The notes under the pieces are model-generated. The model was given only the letters and a program-made list of their open reading frames with translations, ran no database searches and was not told the DNA's origin. A stretch of DNA of 64,000 bases, from contig CAKQPS010000001.1 in NCBI GenBank assembly GCA_934270475.1, positions 62,001 to 126,000 of the forward strand. The letters run 5' to 3'. Within the stretch, counting starts at the first letter, position 1. Every line of letters begins with the position of its first letter. Positions 45,697 through 52,005 of this stretch are shown here, in pieces. The translations under genes and the position numbers were made by a program. This DNA comes from an uncultured Alphaproteobacteria bacterium. GTDB lineage: Bacteria; Pseudomonadota; Alphaproteobacteria; RF32; CAG-239.

Positions 45697-47805
45697 CTAG
45701 TTAACCTTTCCCAACGCACGAGACAAAATATAATAAACCTTACCGATATCTGAACCGGAAATCAAAGCGAGTAGGGTGCTGGCGCGGTTATTGCTGCGCG
45801 CAGCCTCTATCAGGCTATTGAAATCGTCCAAATATTTATCGACAACCACACGGAAATCAGGCTTTTTCTCATAGTCTTCACGCACGGCAACTACTTCTTT
45901 TTTGGTCATATTTTTAGAAAGATAACGCACAAAAACGCTGTGGTCGCCCTCATAATACTTTTTCCACAAAGCTTCATCATCGCCGGTTTTGTTAAATATG
46001 CTGTTGATATCAATAGAAATTGTTTCCAGCTCGCTGATTATATCCGCCGAATTTTTCATAAATGTATCAATGCTTGCCACTTTAAACTTTTGATTAAACT
46101 CATCATATTGCTTTTGAGTTTTGTCATAGTTATCATTCAAGCTAACCAAGTGCTCGCCCACAACTTTGCCGAACGCGGTCATTTTATGCTCATAAGCGGT
46201 CAAAGTTTTGCCGACATTGCCGGCTGTTGCCGACATATCTTTATTCAATGCGGCTATTTGCGAACTAATTTGCTTCAGGCTTGCCAATGATTTATTGACA
46301 TATTCATCTTGTTCAATCAGCAAACCGGCGTTAGTTTTGCTTTGGTTGGCAATGCTGTCGGCTGTTTCCGATAATTTCCCGATATTGCCCGAAACAAGGC
46401 TGTTAACCTCATTAAACTTATCGACTACACCACCGGCTTTGCTGCTGAAATTATTAACGCTTGCCAGCAAACCGTCTTCCATTTCTTTCAAAGTTTTAGC
46501 AATGGAAGAAAATACTTTTCCCAATTCGCTGTTTTTATCTTGAGTGTTTTTATAAAAATCCTGCAGGCGGGCAACTTCTTCACCTAAATTGCCAACGGTT
46601 AAATGAATGTTATTAACCATACGGCTGCTTTCGGTTTCCAAAAGCTGACGCTTATCGGAAATATCCGTGCCCAAGCGCCCGAAAATTTCTGTGGTTTGCG
46701 CCGATGCTTCACGGATACTCTTCATCTGCTCCTGAATATTTTGCTCCAAAGTGTTGGAACGGTCAATCATTGCCTCTACTTCCAAACTGATAAGCTTGCC
46801 GTATTCTCCAAGTTTTTTATCCAAATAACCGGAATTTTTATCCAAAATTGCCGATTGTTTTTCAACCACGTTTTTCTGCTCATTTATGCTGGTTTCAATA
46901 TGCGAAATTCCCGAATCCAAACGATGAAACAGCTCTTCGCAGTTTTCTGCCGTACGCAAAAAAGTTTTTTCTAGGTTTTCACCTTTTTCCGCCCAAGATT
47001 CAATAATTTTACCAATCGCCAGCTGGCTGGATTCCGAATAATTGTTAAGCTGCATCTGCGCTTTTTCAATATTTTCATTATTAACGTTTACCACTTCTTT
47101 TATGTTTTCCGCAGCTGTGACCATTTCATTTACCATCGGCTTCATAATATTAGAAAGCTGTTCGCTGTCTTCGCGTATCTGCATGGTATTAACTCGGAAA
47201 TCGGCGGTGGTGGAGGCGGCTTTTTCTGCTACAAACGTAAAATTTTCTACCAGCTTTTTAATTTCTGTATTCAATTCCTGCATGGTTTGCGAAGAATAGG
47301 TATCAAGTTCGCCGGCAAGAGCTTTCATTTCGGCAATACGGTCGCCTAAATCACGCTTGATAACATCGGCTTGAGCGCAAACATCGCGGGTTGTTTCTTT
47401 CAAATCTGCCACTTGCGCCTTTATGGCATCGGCAATCATTTTGGTTGCGGCATTGCCATTTGAATCCGGAAAAATAACTCTATTCAGCGAATCGCGAAGC
47501 ATTTGCGTCTCGTTACGGAAACTGCTGCCGCGGTCAATATACGCCATAACCACCCAAACAATAGCTAGAGGCAGGGTCATTCCAGCCATAAATCCGCTAA
47601 ATTCATTAGGCGTCATAGAAAACAATTCTTCCCAGCCAAAAAATTTAGTAATGTAAACAGCAACAATTCCAAACCACATTACACTAAAAACAATTATAAA
47701 GCGGTGCAAGCCGTTGGCAAACCAACTTTCAGGCGGTTCCGGTATAGCAAAATCATCTGTTTTATCCGACTTTTTCAATTTTTTTTCAGGATTTTTAGCG
47801 CTCAT
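45697..47805 (-). CDS. Large membrane-anchored coiled-coil protein
   Basis: 702 aa from the ATG at 47805 (AGAGGGA upstream; 24 further codons are open). A short basic N terminus, two membrane helices (about 35-58, FIIVFSVMWFGIVAVYITKF, and 70-92, FMAGMTLPLAIVWVVMAYI), then some 480 residues of long amphipathic helices resembling methyl-accepting or ApoE-type repeats, and a compact C-terminal domain (DEALWKKYYEGDHSVFVRYLSKNM...). No HAMP or chemotaxis signalling tip is seen. It probably forms a large oligomer in the inner membrane. Co-transcribed with dusB and trkA. Confidence 0.75.
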   Translation of the reverse strand: MSAKNPEKKLKKSDKTDDFAIPEPPESWFANGLHRFIIVFSVMWFGIVAVYITKFFGWEELFSMTPNEFSGFMAGMTLPLAIVWVVMAYIDRGSSFRNETQMLRDSLNRVIFPDSNGNAATKMIADAIKAQVADLKETTRDVCAQADVIKRDLGDRIAEMKALAGELDTYSSQTMQELNTEIKKLVENFTFVAEKAASTTADFRVNTMQIREDSEQLSNIMKPMVNEMVTAAENIKEVVNVNNENIEKAQMQLNNYSESSQLAIGKIIESWAEKGENLEKTFLRTAENCEELFHRLDSGISHIETSINEQKNVVEKQSAILDKNSGYLDKKLGEYGKLISLEVEAMIDRSNTLEQNIQEQMKSIREASAQTTEIFGRLGTDISDKRQLLETESSRMVNNIHLTVGNLGEEVARLQDFYKNTQDKNSELGKVFSSIAKTLKEMEDGLLASVNNFSSKAGGVVDKFNEVNSLVSGNIGKLSETADSIANQSKTNAGLLIEQDEYVNKSLASLKQISSQIAALNKDMSATAGNVGKTLTAYEHKMTAFGKVVGEHLVSLNDNYDKTQKQYDEFNQKFKVASIDTFMKNSADIISELETISIDINSIFNKTGDDEALWKKYYEGDHSVFVRYLSKNMTKKEVVAVREDYEKKPDFRVVVDKYLDDFNSLIEAARSNNRASTLLALISGSDIGKVYYILSRALGKVN

Positions 47806-47984
47806 TTTTCCCTCTAACTCTTTATTTTTACAATAATCACGGCTTAACATAACAGGCAAATAGTAAAAATTTTGCATAAATTTTGCACTTTTATAAAAAA
47901 ATACATTGATTTTTAAAATCTTATCTGTATGTTGTTATATGAAATTTGTTGCTGGGATATTTCAGTTGATGAGTTTCTGCCGTT

Positions 47985-48020
47985 GCCATTATAGCTCAGT
48001 GGTAGAGCACGTCATTGGTA
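47985..48020 (+). pseudogene. tRNA-Thr 5'-half fragment
   Basis: The first 36 bases of tRNA-Thr(GGU), identical to 48180-48215: acceptor strand, D arm, anticodon 5' stem and the anticodon loop up to base 37. The match stops inside the anticodon loop, where the 159-bp insert begins. No 3' half follows the insert. Precise loss at the anticodon loop is where bacterial tRNA introns occur. Confidence 0.85.
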
Positions 48021-48179
48021 GCGGCTAAGCAAAAATAACAATTTTTTGTTATTTTTGTCTGTAACGCCTTGGAAGGGGTTGGCAAGCAAGGAAAGTGTAA
48101 ACGACCGCGGCGAGCCTAGACCGACAAGCGGGGGAGCAGACCCCGTCATCTGTTAAGTATTATGTTTTAGCTTAGTCAC
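48021..48179 (+). other. 159-bp insert between tRNA-Thr 5' halves
   Basis: Structured, GC-richer segment. A perfect 12-bp hairpin CAAAAATAACAA / TTGTTATTTTTG (48030-48057) and a GGGG / CCCC hairpin (48131-48144) are visible. GCTAA at 48024-48028 could pair with TTGGT at the end of the tRNA fragment with a terminal U-G, as in a group I P1 helix, but I could not find the conserved P7/P3 core. GACCCCGTCAT (48139-48149) is the exact complement of ATGACGGGGTC in the intact tRNA (48216-48226). Confidence 0.5.
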
Positions 48180-48254
48180 GCCATTATAGCTCAGTGGTAG
48201 AGCACGTCATTGGTAATGACGGGGTCGCAAGTCCGATTCTTGCTAATGGCACCA
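48180..48254 (+). tRNA. tRNA-Thr(GGU)
   Basis: Complete cloverleaf: acceptor GCCATTA / TAATGGC, D arm GCTC-AGTGGTA-GAGC, anticodon stem CGTCA / TGACG with loop TTGGTAA (anticodon GGU), T arm GCAAG-TCCGATT-CTTGC, discriminator A, encoded CCA. The T loop has TCC instead of TTC at 54-56, an unusual change at position 55. Same strand as the fragment 195 bp upstream. Confidence 0.95.
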
Positions 48255-48261
48255 TTTTTGA

Positions 48262-48289
48262 AAACCGCCTTTTAAGAGGCGGTTTTTTT
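48262..48289 (+). terminator. Terminator of tRNA-Thr
   Basis: AAACCGCCT / AGGCGGTTT stem with a 6-nt loop and a T tail, starting 8 bp after the CCA. Confidence 0.85.
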
Positions 48290-48328
48290 GTGTTAAAATT
48301 AAGACGGTTTTATGGAAAATATAATAAA

Positions 48329-48357
48329 TTGACAAAATATTGACATTATATTATAGT
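48329..48357 (+). promoter_or_regulatory. Sigma-70 promoter of the small membrane-protein gene
   Basis: TTGACA (48329-48334), 17-bp spacer, TATAGT (48352-48357), 34 bp before the ATG at 48392. Near-consensus. Confidence 0.7.
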
Positions 48358-48391
48358 AAAGGCAGTTTTTTATTTTTAATATTTAATAATT

Positions 48392-48577
48392 ATGGCAGCT
48401 GCTTATTTTATAGCGATTTTGGTTTGCACATTTATTTACCTTGGCTTGCTTGAAATGACAAACAAGGTAGAATATGAAAACCGTTATAAAGAGGACAAAG
48501 AAACTTCTTGGAAAATAACAAAATGGTATGCTATCGCATTAGCTGTAATAACACTTTACTGTATGTGCGTAAGATAA
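48392..48577 (+). CDS. Two-helix small membrane protein
   Basis: 61 aa: MAAAYFIAILVCTFIYLGLLE and WYAIALAVITLYCMCV are hydrophobic helices joined by a charged loop (MTNKVEYENRYKEDKETSWKITK). It has a strong promoter and its own terminator, so it is likely a real monocistronic gene. No clear Shine-Dalgarno. Function unknown. Confidence 0.6.
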   Translation: MAAAYFIAILVCTFIYLGLLEMTNKVEYENRYKEDKETSWKITKWYAIALAVITLYCMCVR

Positions 48578-48580
48578 GTT

Positions 48581-48627
48581 AAAATCCCCTTTAATTAGTT
48601 TAATCCTAGTTAAGGGGGATTTTTTTT
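48581..48627 (+). terminator. Terminator of the small membrane-protein gene
   Basis: AATCCCC / GGGGATT core stem with an outlying TTAA / TTAA extension, followed by TTTTTTT. Confidence 0.75.
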
Positions 48628-48679
48628 ATTTAGAAACTTTAAGCCTTATAAGTATATGCTGTAAATATTTCTATACAAT

Positions 48680-48829
48680 CTATCTAGCAACATATATATC
48701 AGAAGAACTTGCTTCTGCTTTACAATATTCTAACAAAGCCGGAGACATATTATCAGGATGAGTAAATTCACATCTAAAACTATTACAACCAGCTAATAAA
48801 ATAACTGCCAACATTATATATTTTTTCAT
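48680..48829 (-). CDS. 49-aa lipoprotein
   Basis: MKKYIMLAVILLAGCNSFRCEF then THPDNMSPALLEYCKAEASSSDIYVAR: a signal peptide with lipobox LAGC, and two further Cys in the mature part that may bridge. GAGG lies 5 bases before the ATG. Only about 33 mature residues remain, so it resembles entericidin-like or other small lipoproteins in size, without sequence match. It stands alone between tRNA-Leu and the small membrane gene. Confidence 0.6.
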   Translation of the reverse strand: MKKYIMLAVILLAGCNSFRCEFTHPDNMSPALLEYCKAEASSSDIYVAR

Positions 48830-48962
48830 AACAACCTCGCTTTGAAGATATTTTTTGTAATTTTATGATATAAAGTTGCAAAAAACAATAAATAACCTAC
48901 TTTATTTATTAAAAATTACCTGAAATGAATAACTATATTTATTTTTTTAAGCAGATGAATAA

Positions 48963-48993
48963 CAAAAAAAAGCTCTCACAAGGAGAGCTTTTT
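48963..48993 (-). terminator. Terminator of tRNA-Leu
   Basis: AAAAAGCTCTC-type stem (AGCTCTC / GAGAGCT, 5-nt loop) with a T run on the minus strand, just after the tRNA 3' end. Confidence 0.8.
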
Positions 48994-48995
48994 AA

Positions 48996-49082
48996 TGGTG
49001 CGCTAGGCCAGACTTGAACTGGCACGGGATAAATCCCAACAGATTTTAAGTCTGCAGCGTCTACCGATTCCGCCACAAGCGC
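48996..49082 (-). tRNA. tRNA-Leu(UAA)
   Basis: Read on the minus strand: acceptor GCGCTTG / CTAGCGC (one wobble/mismatch), D arm with GGCGGAATCGGTAGACGC, anticodon loop CTTAAAA (UAA), a long class II variable arm (TGGGATTTATCCC), T arm GCCAG-TTCAAGT-CTGGC, encoded CCA. Confidence 0.95.
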
Positions 49083-49248
49083 ATTTCAGATTTGTTATAT
49101 ACATAAATTTTTTGACTTTTGCAACATAAAACTTGTCTTTTTTTGCAAAATATGCTTAATTGTATGGCGGAAAGAGGAAAAACATTCCTCTAATTTAACT
49201 TGAGAATACAGCAGAAACAGCGTTTCGGTATTCTTTGGGGAGAAAAAA

Positions 49249-49956
49249 ATGAAATCTGTCGACACATCTCTTCATCATTATTTTTTTCCGAATATAAATG
49301 AAGAAGGGTGGAAATTTGTCAGCGTTTTAGCTTTTATCTCAGTGCTTTTTTCGCTTATGTGGTTTCCGCTTGGCTTTTTTTTGTTTTTATTGACTGTTTG
49401 GTGCTTTTACAGTTTCCGCGACCCTGTCAGGGTTACTCCGGTTTTATCCGGTGCGGTTATTGCGCCTGCCGACGGCTATGTTGTGGCAATAAACCGAGAA
49501 AAAGGTCCGGACGCCTTAGGTCTTGACCGTAAAAATTACACAAAAGTAAGTCTATACATCAGTCCTTTTGATGTAAATATTAACCGCGTGCCGCTAAAAA
49601 GCACCGTAGCTAAAATTTTTTATGACACAGGTCAAAAATTTTCCGGCTCAACCACAAAAAACGACATCAAAAACGAAAGAATGCTGATTGCATTTAAACA
49701 CAGCAGCGGCATTGAGCTGATATTGCAGCAGACAGCTTTGTTTTGCAGCAAACGTATTATTGCCAATTTGAAAAAAGGCGATGAATTTGCTGCCGGACAG
49801 CGTTTTGGCTTTATTCGTTTCGGCGGATATGTTGACTTGTATCTGCCAGAAAAAATAGAGCCGCAAGTTTGTGTCGGACAATATTTAATCGGCGGCGAAA
49901 CCATTGTTGCCGATATAAAATCAGATGCTCCCCGCCTTGAAGGAGAAATAAGATAA
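49249..49956 (+). CDS. psd: Phosphatidylserine decarboxylase-like protein lacking the pyruvoyl serine
   Basis: 235 aa, full length for the type II (PSD-A) family, with two N-terminal membrane helices (FVSVLAFISVLFSLMWFPLGFFLFLLTV). Family landmarks: FRDPVR, VIAPADGYV, NERML, GQRFGFIRFGG, VDLYLP and GGETIVAD. The autocleavage site, normally FGS-R-V-D, reads F191-G192-G193-Y-V-D, so the Ser that becomes the pyruvoyl group is Gly (codon GGA, 49825). The conserved His of the NVHVNR motif is Asn110 (FDVNINR). It is followed directly by pssA. It descends from Psd; activity is doubtful. Confidence 0.8.
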   Translation: MKSVDTSLHHYFFPNINEEGWKFVSVLAFISVLFSLMWFPLGFFLFLLTVWCFYSFRDPVRVTPVLSGAVIAPADGYVVAINREKGPDALGLDRKNYTKVSLYISPFDVNINRVPLKSTVAKIFYDTGQKFSGSTTKNDIKNERMLIAFKHSSGIELILQQTALFCSKRIIANLKKGDEFAAGQRFGFIRFGGYVDLYLPEKIEPQVCVGQYLIGGETIVADIKSDAPRLEGEIR

Positions 49957-50798
49957 TGGCTAAAAACTATCAAAACAACCGCTCTATTACCGTTCGCGGC
50001 GGCATAAAAAAGAAAGCAATCGGTAAATTTAAAGAAGTTCCGTTTCGTAAAATGGCGCCAAACATTGTTACCTTGATGGCTTTGTGCTCCGGCGTCACTA
50101 CCATAAAATTCGCAATTATGCAAAATTGGACATTTGCTATTGTCTGCCTGTTTTTAGCATGCGTTTTTGACGGCTTGGACGGACGCGTTGCCCGCAAGCT
50201 TAAAGCATCTTCAAAATTTGGCGCAGAATTAGATTCACTTTCAGATTTTGTAAGTTTCGGCGTGGCTCCGGCAGTTTTGATGTATCAATGGTGCCTAAAC
50301 AGCATTCCGCATTGGGGTTGGATTTTTACTTTGATGTTTGCTGCCGGTATGGCTATGCGTTTGGCACGCTTTAACACTATGCTGGAAGATGCAACCGTTC
50401 CTGAATATTGGTCACACTATTTTGTCGGGGTTCCGGCTCCTATGGCTGCTGCAATTGCAGTTATGCCGCTGCTGATTTCATTTGCTTATCCGGAATATGA
50501 TTTTATTTTGCGCAACAAATATCTGTGCAGCGTTATTATGCTTTTGGTCGCCTATTTAATGGTTAGCAGGATTCCGACGCTATCGCTCAAAAAAACCCGC
50601 ATTAACGTCGATTATTTTCTGCCGTTGATGGTTTTGTTCGCTTTGTTTGTAAGCTGTTTGCTGACACAGCCGTGGCTGACTTTAGGTCTGTTTACTTTGG
50701 GCTATTTATTAACAATACCATTTACAGTCATCAAATTTTTGCACGATAAGCGCGCTTACGAAAAAAATCCAGCTATAACTAAAGAAAATAAAGAATAA
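49956..50798 (+). CDS. pssA: CDP-diacylglycerol-serine O-phosphatidyltransferase
   Basis: 280-aa integral membrane enzyme that makes phosphatidylserine from CDP-diacylglycerol and serine. The CDP-alcohol phosphotransferase signature DGLDGRVARKLKASSKFGAELDSLSD is intact and is followed by several membrane helices. Its start shares the final base of the psd-like gene (TAATG), so the two are translationally coupled. Confidence 0.92.
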   Translation: MAKNYQNNRSITVRGGIKKKAIGKFKEVPFRKMAPNIVTLMALCSGVTTIKFAIMQNWTFAIVCLFLACVFDGLDGRVARKLKASSKFGAELDSLSDFVSFGVAPAVLMYQWCLNSIPHWGWIFTLMFAAGMAMRLARFNTMLEDATVPEYWSHYFVGVPAPMAAAIAVMPLLISFAYPEYDFILRNKYLCSVIMLLVAYLMVSRIPTLSLKKTRINVDYFLPLMVLFALFVSCLLTQPWLTLGLFTLGYLLTIPFTVIKFLHDKRAYEKNPAITKENKE

Positions 50799-50810
50799 GC
50801 TTTAATTAAA

Positions 50811-50871
50811 AAAAAAGACCTCTTTTTTACTGTCAAATCTTCGTTGTACAGTTCATTTTGAGGTCTTTTTT
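50811..50871. terminator. Long-stem terminator between pssA and the DUF2769-like gene
   Basis: Perfect 12-bp stem AAAAAAGACCTC / GAGGTCTTTTTT with a nested ACTGT / ACAGT stem in the 37-nt loop. Both strands end in T runs, so it is suitable for both convergent genes. Confidence 0.85.
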
Positions 50872-50872
50872 A

Positions 50873-51154
50873 TTATATAACACCGCCGGTATGCAGGCAA
50901 TAGTCATGATTCTGCAGATTATAGTTTTTATAAACTTCGCACTCGCTGCACACACAGCCTTTATCTTGATAAATGCAGTTGCTCTTTTCAAATGCGCAAT
51001 AAAGTTTTTCATAGTGCTGCATATTTTGCAAATTTTCCAGCGACTTCAAAAAATTCTCCGGCGCATTTTTAAGTTTGCAATGTTCCGTATATGACGGACA
51101 AGTCATACAGCGGCACAGCTTAATATTTTCGGTGGTTTTATCTACTTTTTGCAT
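50873..51154 (-). CDS. Cys-rich protein, DUF2769-like
   Basis: 93 aa from the ATG at 51154 (AAGGAGG upstream). Nine or more Cys in the pattern LCRCMTCPSYTEHC ... CAFEKSNC ... KGCVCSECEVY ... DYCLHTGG, which resembles the DUF2769 family, thought to be metal-binding. It lies downstream of acylphosphatase with no recognised partner. The family match is by eye. Confidence 0.6.
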   Translation of the reverse strand: MQKVDKTTENIKLCRCMTCPSYTEHCKLKNAPENFLKSLENLQNMQHYEKLYCAFEKSNCIYQDKGCVCSECEVYKNYNLQNHDYCLHTGGVI

Positions 51155-51223
51155 TTCTGCCTCCTTTTTATATTCAGCAAAAATATATACACAAAGCATA
51201 CTGATACAACCTGTTCTGTAGTT

Positions 51224-51505
51224 TTAGAGACGTTTAAATACACCGTTCTCCAGTGGCGGAAAATACGATATATACTCAGGGGAATCTTTTACGCTGTCAA
51301 CTCTGGCAAATAACGGACCTTTATATAAAGAAATTTCCAGCTGCCGCAGTTTATCTTCAGCACCCTCAGCTAAAACTAAAACATCGCCGCTCGGCAGATT
51401 GCAGACATAACCGGAAATTCCGCCAATCTCTAAAACGCGGCGCAGGGTCCAAAAGCGAAAACCGACGCCCTGAACCCTGCCGCTGACTAAAAAGCATTTG
51501 AGCAT
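51224..51505 (-). CDS. acyP: Acylphosphatase
   Basis: 93 aa. VSGRVQGVGFRFWT holds the phosphate-binding loop and catalytic Arg; the catalytic Asn is in YVCNLPSGDV. Hydrolyses acyl phosphates. Its start shares a base with the ATP12 stop, so it ends the pentapeptide-rarA-rluC-asmA-ATP12-acyP series. Confidence 0.9.
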   Translation of the reverse strand: MLKCFLVSGRVQGVGFRFWTLRRVLEIGGISGYVCNLPSGDVLVLAEGAEDKLRQLEISLYKGPLFARVDSVKDSPEYISYFPPLENGVFKRL

Positions 51506-52005
51506 TATTTTTTACCGTGTAAAAATTCTTCTATTTCTAAAAGCTCATTTTTCACGCATTGACGGCTTTGCTCCGCCTCTTCATCAATCCCCCAAGACTT
51601 ACTTTGATATAATTCTTCCAAATAAGCCAGCTCAAACGCCTCTGAAGCGGTGATTTTCTTTTCGGCAAAGGCAAGTGCCAGCAAAGGAGATTTTAAGCGC
51701 ACAGCGGCTAAATAATAGGCCGTTAAGGTTTTTAGGCTCATCTTGTCTAAAATCTCGGTAAAGCCGGCGCGGTTATTTTCATTTTGCGGTGGCGGAGTCA
51801 GACCATCTGTCTCCTTTAAGGTGATTTTGAAACGATTGTTCAGCCATTTCAAAACCGGCAGCCATTTTTCTGTTTGCAGAGATTTAATTTCCTCATTGGC
51901 GCTCCAAAATAAAATCACATCAGTAAAAGAAAACTCTACTAGTTTTTCTATCACCTCTGAACGATGTTCTTTTATTTCTTTTTCCGCTTGTTTAAAATCC
52001 AACAT
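51505..52005 (-). CDS. ATP12-family F1 ATPase assembly chaperone
   Basis: 166 aa matching the C-terminal part of ATP12: FSFTDVILFWSANEEIKSLQTEKWLPVLKWLNNRF, LKTLTAYYLAAVRLKSPLLALAFAEKKITASEAFELAYLEELYQSKSWGIDEEAEQ. In mitochondria and alphaproteobacteria ATP12 binds the F1 alpha subunit during assembly. Alphaproteobacterial members are usually about 230-260 aa; the N-terminal third is missing here, so this may be a shortened version. Coupled to the AsmA gene by a shared base. Confidence 0.8.
   Translation of the reverse strand: MLDFKQAEKEIKEHRSEVIEKLVEFSFTDVILFWSANEEIKSLQTEKWLPVLKWLNNRFKITLKETDGLTPPPQNENNRAGFTEILDKMSLKTLTAYYLAAVRLKSPLLALAFAEKKITASEAFELAYLEELYQSKSWGIDEEAEQSRQCVKNELLEIEEFLHGKK

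Noticed and set aside
48021..48179. tmRNA or its permuted alphaproteobacterial form in the tRNA-Thr insert
   Set aside because: GGGGTTGG and a short frame ending VLA-stop looked suggestive, but the tmRNA 5' consensus, a T arm with acceptor end and an LAA-type tag are absent.
49249..49956. Treating the psd-like gene as a pseudogene
   Set aside because: The frame is complete, has a good ribosome site and is coupled to pssA; only catalytic residues are changed, so it is kept as a coding gene.
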